NCBI GenBank assembly: GCA_041675505.1
Contig: JBAYTR010000006.1
Span: 62,001-126,000, forward strand
Source: JAGPCK01 sp041675505
Lineage (GTDB): Bacteria > Bacteroidota > Bacteroidia > UKL13-3
Direction of reading: 5' to 3'
DNA: 64,000 nucleotides
This document shows positions 54,526-62,375 of this stretch, piece after piece. A program made the position numbers and the translations under genes. Position 1 is the first letter of the stretch, and every line of letters starts with the position of its first letter. The notes below the pieces were generated by a model. It saw only the letters and a program-made list of their open reading frames with translations, was not told where the DNA came from and ran no database searches.

Positions 54526-57500
54526 GCCTGTCGAAACAAGAATTTTCCAACTATATCAAACAGTTCAACTTTCGTGAGCTGTTCAACGACATGGGCTGGA
54601 ACAACGATAAAACAGCTCAGCCAATTGTGGTAGATAATGAAACTTATTCATTACAGGCTGTAGCAGAAAAAAGTGGTTTCAAAATTTTATTGTGCAACCC
54701 ACTGCCAAATGGTTTGTTGCCTGACTACAACACCCGAAGGAAGATTGAAACCAAAGTAACCAAACTTTTTCAGGAGCATTTGATTATTTTCTTTGACACC
54801 AAAAAAACCGAACAGATATGGCAATTGGTGGTAAGGCAATCGGGCAAACCAACCAAAGTAACCGAAACCCGTTGGTACATTAACCAAGACCCCGAACTGC
54901 TTTACCAACGTGCCGCAGGAATATTCTTTGAATTAGACGAAGAAGATAAAATCACCATAGTAGATGTAAAAAACCGTGTGGGTGAAAACTTCCATCAGAA
55001 CAACGAGAAAGTTACCAAGCAGTTTTACGACAAATTCAAAAAAGAACACAGCTCATTCCTTCAATTCATCAAAGGCATTTCCGATAAAGCCAACCAAGAA
55101 TGGTATGCTTCGCTAATGCTCAACCGCTTGATGTTTTGTTACTTCATTCAGAAAAAAGGATTTCTAGACAACAACAAAAATTATTTGCGTGATAAACTCA
55201 AGGCTTGTAATGAGAAAAAGGGCAAAGTAAAATTCTATTCTTTTTACCGAGATTTCTTGTTGGTATTGTTTCACAAAGGATTGAATGAACCAAGCCAAAA
55301 CAAAGAAGTAAAAATTGAAATTGGTAAAATTCCTTACCTGAACGGTGGTTTGTTTGACGAACACGAACTGGAAAAAACACATACAGGCATTGACATTGAC
55401 GACAAAGCCTTTGAACACCTTTTTGATTTCTTCGACCAATATGAATGGCATTTAGATACCGGCATTACTGCCACAGGCAAAGACATTAACCCTGATGTGA
55501 TTGGTTACATCTTTGAAAAGTACATCAACGACAGGGCAAATATGGGTGCTTACTACACCAAAGAAGATATTACTGATTATATCAGTAAAAATTGCATACT
55601 GCCTTACTTGTTTGACGAAACCAAACGCAACTATGCCAAGGCATTTACACCTGATGGCGAATTGTGGCAAATGGTAAAAAACAGTGGTGACGAATATATT
55701 TACGATGCAGTAAAAAAAGGAGTGAATGAACCTTTGCCTAGAGAAATTGAGCAAGGGATAAAAGACGTAAGCAAACGAACCGAATGGAACAAACCCGCTA
55801 CTATTAACTATGCATTGCCAACCGAAATATGGCGGGAAGTGGTTGACCGCAGAAACCGCTATACCGAAGTAAAAACCAAAATTGATAAAGGCGAAATAAG
55901 CGCCATTAACGATTTTATTACTTACAACCTGAACATACGCCAGTTTGCACAAGATACCGTTGAAAACACCAATGACCCCGAACTGCTCAAACAATTTTAC
56001 AAAGCACTCAATAACGTTACTATAATTGACCCTACCTGTGGCTCGGGGGCATTTTTGTTTGCCGCCATGAACATACTGGAACCTTTATATGAAAGCTGCA
56101 TTATGCGTATGCGGGGTTTTACTGAGGACGAAGACAGAGAAAATGCAGCCAACAAAAAGAATTTTAAAAACAAATACAAGTATTTTAGGGAAGTATTGGA
56201 AAACATACAAAGCCCGCAACACCCCAACCTACCCTACTTCATTTACAAAAGCATTATACTACGCAATTTGTATGGTGTGGACATAATGAAAGAAGCCGTT
56301 GAAATTGCCAAACTTCGTTTATTTCTTAAACTGGTTGCAACCGTTGAAGCCGATTACCGCAAACCTAATTTAGGCTTAGAACCATTGCCTGATATTGATT
56401 TTAATATCCGTGCCGGAAATACACTCGTTGGATTTGCTACAGGAAAGGATCTAGAGAAACATTTAATTGAGGATACACTTGGATCTATTGTAAAAGAAGA
56501 GATTGATGAAAAATGTGAAATTGTAGCCAACGCATTTAAACGCTACAAAGAAATCCAATTGACCTATGGTGATGATTTCAAGGAGTTCAAAAAAGCAAAA
56601 ACAGAACTCAACAATCGCCTGAAAGAATTAAATCACGAACTCAACCAATTGCTACATAAACAAGCAAGCAGTATTAAATATGAAACTTGGCTAGAATCTC
56701 ATCAACCTTTTCATTGGTTTGCTGAATTTTATGAAATCGTTCAGGGTAATGGCTGTTTTGATGTAATTATTGGGAATCCGCCTTATGTAGAGTATTCAAA
56801 GGTTTGTGATATCTACAAAATTAGAAATTATGAGACCGAAAAGTGTGGCAATTTATATGCATTTGTAATTGAAAGAAGTAATAATTTATTAAAGAAAAAT
56901 GGGAAAATGGGATTTATTGTTCCATTGAGTAGTTTAGCTACACCAAGAATGGAATCTTTATTAAATCTTTATAATAAGAAAAAATTTCTACTTTATTCAA
57001 GTTTTTACGCTGGAGATTCTAATCCAAGTTTATTGTTCAGCGGAGTTAAAAGCCAACTATCAATTCAGTTAATTAGTAAAACTGATGAAAATAGAACTTT
57101 TGTAACAAATTACGTAAGGTGGTTTGATGATTATCGTTCATCTCTTTTTGAAAGTATTAAATATATCGAACACAAATACAATGGAGATTTAATATATAAA
57201 ATTGGTTCTGTAATTGAAGGTGACGTTCTGAACAAGTTCATTCTACAAAAAAAACGCATTTCAGAATTTTTTGTAAGTGCATCAAAGGATATTCTTTACT
57301 ACCGAAATGCAAGTGGTTCATATTATAGACTATTCTTAATTGCCCCCCCTAAACTTTATGTAAATGATAAATTAGAATTGTCTTCTACTTTGAAAATAAT
57401 CAAATCGTCTATAGATGTAAAAGTTTTACATTGTATATTTTCTAGTAATCTATTTCATTGGTACTGGACAGTTATATCAGACAATTACCATATTACAAAA

Positions 57501-57812
57501 AAAGAATTTTTAAACTTCTTTTTTAACCCGAATCAACTTAGTGAGGATAATGCAGTAAAGTTGAAATTAATTAGTGATAGACTAACAATAGATTATCAAG
57601 AAAACTCAAAATTCAGAATTGAAACTGATAAACGCAGTAACTCTCAAAGAAAAGTTCAAATATTTGAGCCCAGAAATTCCAAATCCATCATAGACGAAAT
57701 AGACACTGTCTTAGCCGCACACTACGGCTTTACAGATAAGGAATTAGACTTTATCATCAACTACGATATTAAATACCGAATGGGCAAAGAATTAGAAAGC
57801 GAAGAAGAATAA
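54522..57812 (+). CDS. Eco57I-type N6-adenine DNA methyltransferase (PglX/DrmMI-like)
   Basis: A 1096-residue methyltransferase predicted to make N6-methyladenine. An N-terminal domain of about 310 residues precedes GAYYTKEDI (342-350). Motif I, DPTCGSGAF, is at 503-511 and catalytic motif IV, NPPY, at 752-755. From about residue 780 the sequence becomes a target-recognition-like region and the DNA turns strongly AT-rich. The large single-chain layout resembles BREX PglX and DISARM DrmMI. No PD-(D/E)XK or HNH nuclease motif is clear in the N-terminus, so it is probably a stand-alone modification enzyme. ATGA and TAATG overlaps join it to both neighbours. Confidence 0.92.
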   Translation: MSLSKQEFSNYIKQFNFRELFNDMGWNNDKTAQPIVVDNETYSLQAVAEKSGFKILLCNPLPNGLLPDYNTRRKIETKVTKLFQEHLIIFFDTKKTEQIWQLVVRQSGKPTKVTETRWYINQDPELLYQRAAGIFFELDEEDKITIVDVKNRVGENFHQNNEKVTKQFYDKFKKEHSSFLQFIKGISDKANQEWYASLMLNRLMFCYFIQKKGFLDNNKNYLRDKLKACNEKKGKVKFYSFYRDFLLVLFHKGLNEPSQNKEVKIEIGKIPYLNGGLFDEHELEKTHTGIDIDDKAFEHLFDFFDQYEWHLDTGITATGKDINPDVIGYIFEKYINDRANMGAYYTKEDITDYISKNCILPYLFDETKRNYAKAFTPDGELWQMVKNSGDEYIYDAVKKGVNEPLPREIEQGIKDVSKRTEWNKPATINYALPTEIWREVVDRRNRYTEVKTKIDKGEISAINDFITYNLNIRQFAQDTVENTNDPELLKQFYKALNNVTIIDPTCGSGAFLFAAMNILEPLYESCIMRMRGFTEDEDRENAANKKNFKNKYKYFREVLENIQSPQHPNLPYFIYKSIILRNLYGVDIMKEAVEIAKLRLFLKLVATVEADYRKPNLGLEPLPDIDFNIRAGNTLVGFATGKDLEKHLIEDTLGSIVKEEIDEKCEIVANAFKRYKEIQLTYGDDFKEFKKAKTELNNRLKELNHELNQLLHKQASSIKYETWLESHQPFHWFAEFYEIVQGNGCFDVIIGNPPYVEYSKVCDIYKIRNYETEKCGNLYAFVIERSNNLLKKNGKMGFIVPLSSLATPRMESLLNLYNKKKFLLYSSFYAGDSNPSLLFSGVKSQLSIQLISKTDENRTFVTNYVRWFDDYRSSLFESIKYIEHKYNGDLIYKIGSVIEGDVLNKFILQKKRISEFFVSASKDILYYRNASGSYYRLFLIAPPKLYVNDKLELSSTLKIIKSSIDVKVLHCIFSSNLFHWYWTVISDNYHITKKEFLNFFFNPNQLSEDNAVKLKLISDRLTIDYQENSKFRIETDKRSNSQRKVQIFEPRNSKSIIDEIDTVLAAHYGFTDKELDFIINYDIKYRMGKELESEEE

Positions 57813-58432
57813 TGAAAACAAATAATGCACTAAAAAATATTCAGAAGTTTAAGGGAAGTAGTCTTAAGCATAAGCTTAATGAATTAAAAAGTTCTATTCT
57901 CAAAGACAATTCATTTCCTGACGTTACCGATATCTACAACTCAGCTCTTGAAATAAAAAAAATGAGTGCTCAAATTGATGAAATTGTTCACGCGACTGGT
58001 ATTATCCAATGTTTACCAAAGATATTAAAGAAAGGTGAAAAAGTAATTGATTTATCATTAGCAAGTAGTGGAGGTATAGATTTATTAACTGATAAACGAG
58101 TTGCGGAATTTAAGTTTTCAAGATGGCAAAAAAACTCAGCAAATGGTTCAAGAGCCAGAGGCGTTTTTGCTGACTTGGTTGGTCTTTATGCTTTTCAAAA
58201 TACTAAACTGAAGAAGGAAATTTATGTTATTGATAAAAATCAAATAGTTCATTTCTTTGAAACTAGCAATTCAAGTTGGAGAGAGAAGTTATCTAAACAT
58301 AAAAGGGTGCTAAAGAATTTTGAGAATTCTTTAACTGAGAAAAAACTATCTGAGATTAATACTGTAAGTGATGTGTATAAATTGATACAATTAAATGTAA
58401 AAGTCTATGATATTGAATTGCTTATAAAATGA
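57812..58432 (+). CDS. Predicted PD-(D/E)XK nuclease
   Basis: A 206-residue protein with the pattern of a PD-(D/E)XK-superfamily fold: Glu57 in IDEIVHATGI, Asp90 in SSGGIDLL, then Glu99 and Lys101 in RVAEFKFSRW, with a helix after. The DLLTDKRVAEFKF stretch is the expected beta-hairpin carrying D-x8-E-x-K. This makes it the best candidate for the cleavage subunit of the operon. It overlaps the methylase stop by one base and the SLOG gene by 4 bp. Composition is very AT-rich, like the end of the methylase gene. Activity is inferred. Confidence 0.68.
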   Translation: MKTNNALKNIQKFKGSSLKHKLNELKSSILKDNSFPDVTDIYNSALEIKKMSAQIDEIVHATGIIQCLPKILKKGEKVIDLSLASSGGIDLLTDKRVAEFKFSRWQKNSANGSRARGVFADLVGLYAFQNTKLKKEIYVIDKNQIVHFFETSNSSWREKLSKHKRVLKNFENSLTEKKLSEINTVSDVYKLIQLNVKVYDIELLIK

Positions 58433-58899
58433 TTAAAGATAGTATAGGCAATACCGACCTTTTAAAGCTACCAAAGACAGCTTTTTTATGCAGCCGTAAA
58501 ATTCCTGCTTCGGTAGTATTGAAATGTTATGATTGGGCAATAGCACAAAGAGAAAAAGGGAATTGTGTTATCAGTGGTTTTCACAGCCAAATAGAAAAAG
58601 ACGTATTGCATTATCTGCTCAAAGGCAATCAACCCATTATATTAGCTTTAGCGAGAGGACTAAAAGATAAAGTAGAGCCTGAATTTGAAAAACCATTGAA
58701 GGAAGGTAGACTGTTAATCATTACTCCTTTTGGCAAAACCATTAAACGAGCAACCCAACAAACAGCCCAAACACGCAACCAACTAATGACTCACCTTGCT
58801 GACAATATCACATTAGGCTATGCCAGTGCTGGCGGTCAATTAGACAAGCTTTTACAAGACATTAAAAAACCTATAATTAAAATTTACACTCATGAGTAA
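58429..58899 (+). CDS. DprA-like SLOG-fold protein
   Basis: A 156-residue protein corresponding to the Rossmann-like core of DprA/Smf without its winged helix: AFLCSRKIP (strand 1), VISGFHSQIEKDVL at 47-60 replacing the DprA SGxAxGID loop, ILALARG at 71-77, LLIITPFG and, near the end, NITLGYASAGGQLDK at 126-140. SLOG proteins bind nucleotides or single-stranded DNA and occur in conflict systems. The stand-alone, operon-embedded form suggests a nucleotide sensor or DNA-end binder in the system, not competence. It overlaps genes on both sides (ATGA; 8 bp). Confidence 0.78.
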   Translation: MIKDSIGNTDLLKLPKTAFLCSRKIPASVVLKCYDWAIAQREKGNCVISGFHSQIEKDVLHYLLKGNQPIILALARGLKDKVEPEFEKPLKEGRLLIITPFGKTIKRATQQTAQTRNQLMTHLADNITLGYASAGGQLDKLLQDIKKPIIKIYTHE

Positions 58900-59377
58900 A
58901 TATTCATCATCATCCGAAGCAGTATTTAATACACTTGATTCTTATGCAAATGAGAGTCACAATCTTTATGTAGTGGTAAAGTCTCTGCTTAGCCTACCCT
59001 CTTGTTATGATGAATATGATTTTCCAAACCCAAACGGTATGATCCATGCACTTGCTTTTGCCAAGTTGTGTGAAGAATACCTTTATGAAACAATACGAAT
59101 AAATGTGCAAGAAGATATTATGTCGGTAGTGGAAGAGCTTAAACTTAAGGAAATATACGAAGAGTTAGATGAAGAATTTACTGATGAAGAATTACAAGAA
59201 CACATTCAAATAAAATTAAGTGAAGCACGAGCGACCATATGCAAGGGCATAGCGCAGGTGTTCCCATCAGAAGAATTACAGTTAAAACTCTTTGCCAGTA
59301 TATTTGATGAAAATGAAGACAGAGACTATCAAGGGGCGTTGAATTTTGTAAAAAACAACCTAAACCAAAAATTATAG
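58892..59377 (+). CDS. Acidic helical protein, sixth gene of defence-like operon
   Basis: Not recognised. A 161-residue all-helical protein, acidic in the middle (EELDEEFTDEELQEH near residues 90-104), with no cysteine motif or membrane segment. It starts 8 bp inside the SLOG gene and so must be translated with it. A small DNA-mimic or adaptor role is conceivable from charge alone; nothing stronger can be said. The intergenic gap to the next gene is only 2 bp. Confidence 0.7.
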   Translation: MSKYSSSSEAVFNTLDSYANESHNLYVVVKSLLSLPSCYDEYDFPNPNGMIHALAFAKLCEEYLYETIRINVQEDIMSVVEELKLKEIYEELDEEFTDEELQEHIQIKLSEARATICKGIAQVFPSEELQLKLFASIFDENEDRDYQGALNFVKNNLNQKL

Positions 59378-59379
59378 TT

Positions 59380-59715
59380 ATGAGTAAAGTTACCGGTTCT
59401 TTTGTGTTTCGCAACGAAGGTGATGGCTGTCTCACCTGCAAATATTTAAATGATGGTACACCAAGCCCTCTAACTGAATGTTCCAAACTGGATGATACTC
59501 CTCCTCAGTCCTGCGACCCGTTTATAGGAACATTCACCACAACCTGGGTAGAGGATACAGGTGTTCACCAATTAGCAAAACTCACCATCAAAAGAGTGAA
59601 TCAATATTGTTACGATCTTAGCTGGGTACGTGAAAATCAAACCAAAGTTGCATTTACGGGCAAAGCCATGCTTTATCAAGGGAACCTTGTCGGTCACTAC
59701 ATCAGTCAGCCCTAA
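59380..59715 (+). CDS. Small cysteine-containing protein of unknown function
   Basis: Not recognised. A 111-residue protein with an N-terminal Cys cluster (GCLTCKYLND, then TECSK and QSCDP) and a beta-rich C-terminal half (FIGTFTTTWVEDTG, then DLSWVRENQTKVAFTGKAML), which looks like a small beta-barrel or immunoglobulin-like fold. It follows the acidic protein gene by 2 bp, so it may be the tail of the operon or a general housekeeping passenger. Confidence 0.65.
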   Translation: MSKVTGSFVFRNEGDGCLTCKYLNDGTPSPLTECSKLDDTPPQSCDPFIGTFTTTWVEDTGVHQLAKLTIKRVNQYCYDLSWVRENQTKVAFTGKAMLYQGNLVGHYISQP

Positions 59716-59729
59716 TACCCTTAACACCT

Positions 59730-59873
59730 ATGGCCTCATGTACCCAATGCGGAGCTTACACCAAATTTGAAGGCGGCTTGTGCCTTAAATGTTACCACGC
59801 CAAAAACGGTAAAAAGGAGAAAGACGAAATAGAGGAACTACTCGAAGAACTGAACGAAGCCCCAGCGGTTTAA
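59730..59873 (+). CDS. 47-residue zinc-ribbon peptide, probably the detached N-terminus of the next gene
   Basis: A short ORF beginning MASCTQCGAYTKFEGG, with two CxxC pairs (CTQC at 4-7, CLKC at 18-21) forming a zinc ribbon, then an acidic helix (KDEIEELLEEL). It ends at a TAA just after a run of four C (59860-59863). One extra base there would read EAPSGLSDKEWTYRYN and join directly to the nuclease-like ORF at 59903, whose frame is open upstream. A frameshift separating two domains of one gene is therefore likely. It may still be translated as a separate peptide. Confidence 0.55.
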   Translation: MASCTQCGAYTKFEGGLCLKCYHAKNGKKEKDEIEELLEELNEAPAV

Positions 59874-59902
59874 GCGACAAGGAATGGACCTACCGCTACA
59901 AC

Positions 59903-60358
59903 ATGATTAAGGGCCGCATTGCAGAGACCCTGATACAGGAGTTGTTTCTTTCCCTAAAATACAACGTATTCCGCTACGGCATGGAAAATACCATACCCGG
60001 CATTATGGATTTATTAAAGGGAGTAAAATCAGAAGTAGCTGAAGAAATAAAACGCATGCCCGATTTTGTGGTGCAAAACCCGCGCACCAGTGAGGTGTTT
60101 TTTATTGAAGTAAAATTCAGAGCTGCTGAGAAATTTTTCATCAAAGACTTGCCCAAAGACTATGCGTGGGAGAATGCCTTTTTTATTGTGGTTTCCAAAA
60201 AGCACATCAAGTGCGTTACCTACAAAGAACTGAGCGAAGGCAAAGAGATAACCCCCGAGAGCCGCAACTACTTAGGCAACCGCAAGGAATTTGATTTGGA
60301 CAAAGACACCATCATTGCCTTTTGTGAATTTGCCGTAAAGTTTTTTGAACAGGTTTAA
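59903..60358 (+). CDS. PD-(D/E)XK nuclease-like protein (possibly 5'-truncated)
   Basis: A 151-residue protein with a clear PD-(D/E)XK pattern: Pro53-Asp54 in RMPDFVV, then Glu69-Val-Lys71 in FFIEVKFR, and an upstream Glu in the helix GRIAETLIQELF. The length fits a minimal nuclease fold. The ATG at 59903 is internal to a longer open frame; nine codons upstream (SDKEWTYRYN) read as natural protein. It probably belongs with the zinc ribbon at 59730. Whether it serves the defence operon or is a general repair-type nuclease is unknown. Confidence 0.65.
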   Translation: MIKGRIAETLIQELFLSLKYNVFRYGMENTIPGIMDLLKGVKSEVAEEIKRMPDFVVQNPRTSEVFFIEVKFRAAEKFFIKDLPKDYAWENAFFIVVSKKHIKCVTYKELSEGKEITPESRNYLGNRKEFDLDKDTIIAFCEFAVKFFEQV

Positions 60359-60371
60359 TTAACTTTATACT

Positions 60372-61157
60372 ATGAAATATTTATCGCACTACCTCATTAT
60401 CGTTTCGCTTGCTGCATTGAGTATCTATTTATTCTACGAACAACAGCATAAATATGCTATTTATATTGCCTTTGCCGCCCTGCTTTTTCTGGCACTCCTG
60501 CAGTTTACCATCAAGCCAAGAGAGCGTAAGATTGAAGAAGCACTAAATCAGTTAAAAGAGGAAAAAAAATTACATCAAGACCTGAAGGTAGAGCACAAAG
60601 AGGTAAAGGAACAAAAGCTGAATATCAGTGAATTGAAACAAATGCTCGATATAGGTTTAATTGAAGTAAACACTAAACTGAGCCGCTCCTGGAACAATGA
60701 GTTTATGGAAAACAAGCGTCAACTGCGCTTTTTCGGCATTCTCAATGTTGATTTAATTGGCCGATACGGGGTGGAGTTAAAGGAAGTTAAATTCAAATAT
60801 GTGGAGGAACATAACATACTTTATATCGCCAATGCAGTACCCCGTTTTTTAGCATTCACCAAAAAAAAAGTTACGTGGAAGATGGCTGAAATTCTTGAAT
60901 TTAAAAAGCCTTTGATTGGAGAGAATTACTGGCGTACAGATAGTGATTGGCATTTGAAACTTTCAGAGATGAAAGAAAAAATACGCCTGGAAATAGAAGC
61001 CCAACTGGAAAAAGGTCCTGAAGAGCTGAATTGGGTAATCACTCCGTTAAAAAAGCAAATTGAAAATTCACTGGAAGCCATTTTTGGGAAATCAGGCTGC
61101 AAAGTAAAAATTGTAGATAAAGAAGATTCCTCGTTTCGGTTGCTAAACGAAATATAG
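60372..61157 (+). CDS. Membrane-anchored coiled-coil protein of unknown function
   Basis: Not recognised. A 261-residue protein with two N-terminal membrane helices (about 6-21 and 27-47), a charged coiled coil (about 52-90, KIEEALNQLKEEKKLHQDLK) and a mixed C-terminal domain of about 170 residues containing WNNEFMENKRQLRFFGILNV. It begins 13 bp after the nuclease-like gene and ends one base before the next gene, so the three appear co-transcribed. A membrane-associated assembly function is conceivable; no motif supports a specific one. Confidence 0.68.
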   Translation: MKYLSHYLIIVSLAALSIYLFYEQQHKYAIYIAFAALLFLALLQFTIKPRERKIEEALNQLKEEKKLHQDLKVEHKEVKEQKLNISELKQMLDIGLIEVNTKLSRSWNNEFMENKRQLRFFGILNVDLIGRYGVELKEVKFKYVEEHNILYIANAVPRFLAFTKKKVTWKMAEILEFKKPLIGENYWRTDSDWHLKLSEMKEKIRLEIEAQLEKGPEELNWVITPLKKQIENSLEAIFGKSGCKVKIVDKEDSSFRLLNEI

Positions 61158-61158
61158 T

Positions 61159-61656
61159 ATGGATAAAGTCATCATCAACTGCCCTGAGTGTGCTCAGAAA
61201 CTAAGAGTACCTGCAAAAAAACACATCGTTTTTAATTGTACCAAGTGTGAGGCTCAAATGGAATACAACGACACCGGAGACATTGAGGATGTTAATAAAG
61301 AAGAGTTTAAACCAACCAATTGGCGTATTGGTATTCATATAATTGTTGGGGCTTTACTTGGAGCATCAATTGGAGCTATGCTGGTAGCGGCTGTTGCTGC
61401 ATTATTTGGTGGCTTATATGGACTATTCACACACAAAATACTTTTGCTAAAGGCTTTTCGAGACGATCATTTTTGGGGTTTAATGCAACAATGCGTAGTG
61501 AATATTGGAAACGGGGCAACTATATTTACTCAAAAATGGGTGCACTATGGCGCACATTATGGCCCTTTTATTTTTGCAATAGTGGGGTGGGTTTTGTCAT
61601 TTTCGCCTTGGGATAAAGAAGAAAAACTAAAAATCATAAAAGAGGGAAAAATTTAG
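61159..61656 (+). CDS. Zinc-ribbon membrane protein
   Basis: A 165-residue protein. An N-terminal zinc ribbon (CPECAQKLRVPAKKHIVFNC with a second CxxC, CTKC) is followed by a linker and two or three membrane helices (VGALLGASIGAMLVAAVAAL near 56-75 and GPFIFAIVGWVLSF near 134-147). Function unknown. It starts one base after the preceding coiled-coil membrane protein gene, indicating a pair. The following 187 bp hold no gene; a near-consensus TTACTTTG lies just ahead of the Bro-N fragment. Confidence 0.7.
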   Translation: MDKVIINCPECAQKLRVPAKKHIVFNCTKCEAQMEYNDTGDIEDVNKEEFKPTNWRIGIHIIVGALLGASIGAMLVAAVAALFGGLYGLFTHKILLLKAFRDDHFWGLMQQCVVNIGNGATIFTQKWVHYGAHYGPFIFAIVGWVLSFSPWDKEEKLKIIKEGKI

Positions 61657-61843
61657 ACAACAAACTATAAATAGGAGTAATAATACTTCGCCTTCTGGTT
61701 TTGTAAGTATCATTTATGAAAATACCATATTTAAATTTAGCCCCCCGTTTGTAGAATTACACCTAACATCCTAATTGCATTAACTTTAGGCAGCGCTAGT
61801 ATCGAAATGTTGCTTTTATTCCTTACTTTGAGGCTAATAGAAA

Positions 61844-62309
61844 ATGACAAAAAAACAGTTAGAAATATCCATACGTTTTTTTAACGACCGGGAAGTGAGA
61901 GCTATTTGGGATGATGAACGGTCTAAATGGTGGTTTTCGGTATTGGATGTTGTGGGCATTTTGAACGAAGAAAGCGACTACACCAAAACGCGTAACTATT
62001 GGAAGTACCTAAAAGCCAAACTAAAAAAAGAAAACAACCAGTTGGTTAGTGCCACTACCCAATCATGGTTAAAAAATGTACTGAATAAAAATCGCGCTAT
62101 TCCCTTACATGATAGATTGTCGAATTTGGTTGCAATGGTTCAGGAACAGGAACTACAACTCGATTTGGTTAAAATAAAAACACGCGTCATTTTCTTAGTT
62201 GTATCGAAGCAAAGCATTCACTAGTAAAGTACTTGTAAAAGTAAATCAAGAACTTTCTCAACTTCTCTTACGAGAGATTAAAAAAGAACTGCTCCCGATT
62301 GTTGAATAA
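61844..62309 (+). pseudogene. Broken Bro-N/antirepressor-like gene
   Basis: The first 75 codons encode a good Bro-N domain (FFNDREVRAIWDDERSKWWF, then SDYTKTRNYWKYLKAKLKKE and NNQLVSATTQ), as in phage antirepressor-type proteins. After SATTQ the expected continuation (a KilA/Fic-like body of about 200 residues) is missing. Instead an unrelated segment (RAIPLHDRLSNLV) follows, with a stop at 62224. In another frame SKVLVKVNQELSQLLLREIK continues to a stop at 62307-62309, suggesting a deletion plus a frameshift. The remnant points to past mobile-element activity between the operon and the AbiE pair. Confidence 0.65.
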
Positions 62310-62317
62310 AGTTCTAT

Positions 62318-62347
62318 TGTCAAGTTTATTGCACCAAAAACTTGACA
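62318..62347. promoter_or_regulatory. Operator-like perfect inverted repeat upstream of AbiE genes
   Basis: Arms TGTCAAGTTT (62318-62327) and AAACTTGACA (62338-62347), identical after inversion, separated by 10 bp. The right arm covers the -33 TTG of the promoter. AbiEi antitoxins are known to bind inverted repeats in their own promoter and repress it, so this is the probable autoregulatory operator. Confidence 0.75.
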
Positions 62348-62371
62348 TTTGCCTCAAAAATATTATCTTTG
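62342..62371 (+). promoter_or_regulatory. Promoter of AbiE operon (TTG, 19 bp, TATCTTTG)
   Basis: TTG at 62342-62344 and TATCTTTG at 62364-62371 with a 19-bp spacer: an exact Bacteroidota promoter. Only 4 nt separate it from the ATG at 62376, so the message should begin at or near the start codon. This also excludes the upstream in-frame ATG at 62349. Confidence 0.82.
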
Positions 62372-62375
62372 TGAT

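Noticed and set aside
55452..55994. A 180-residue antisense ORF inside the methylase gene
   Set aside because: It is the reverse shadow of a strongly supported coding region and its translation is hydrophobic noise without domain pattern.
50265..58899. Naming the operon DISARM or BREX
   Set aside because: DISARM needs DrmA and DrmB (DUF1998) and BREX needs PglZ and BrxC-type proteins; none is visible in the window, so only a resemblance is claimed.
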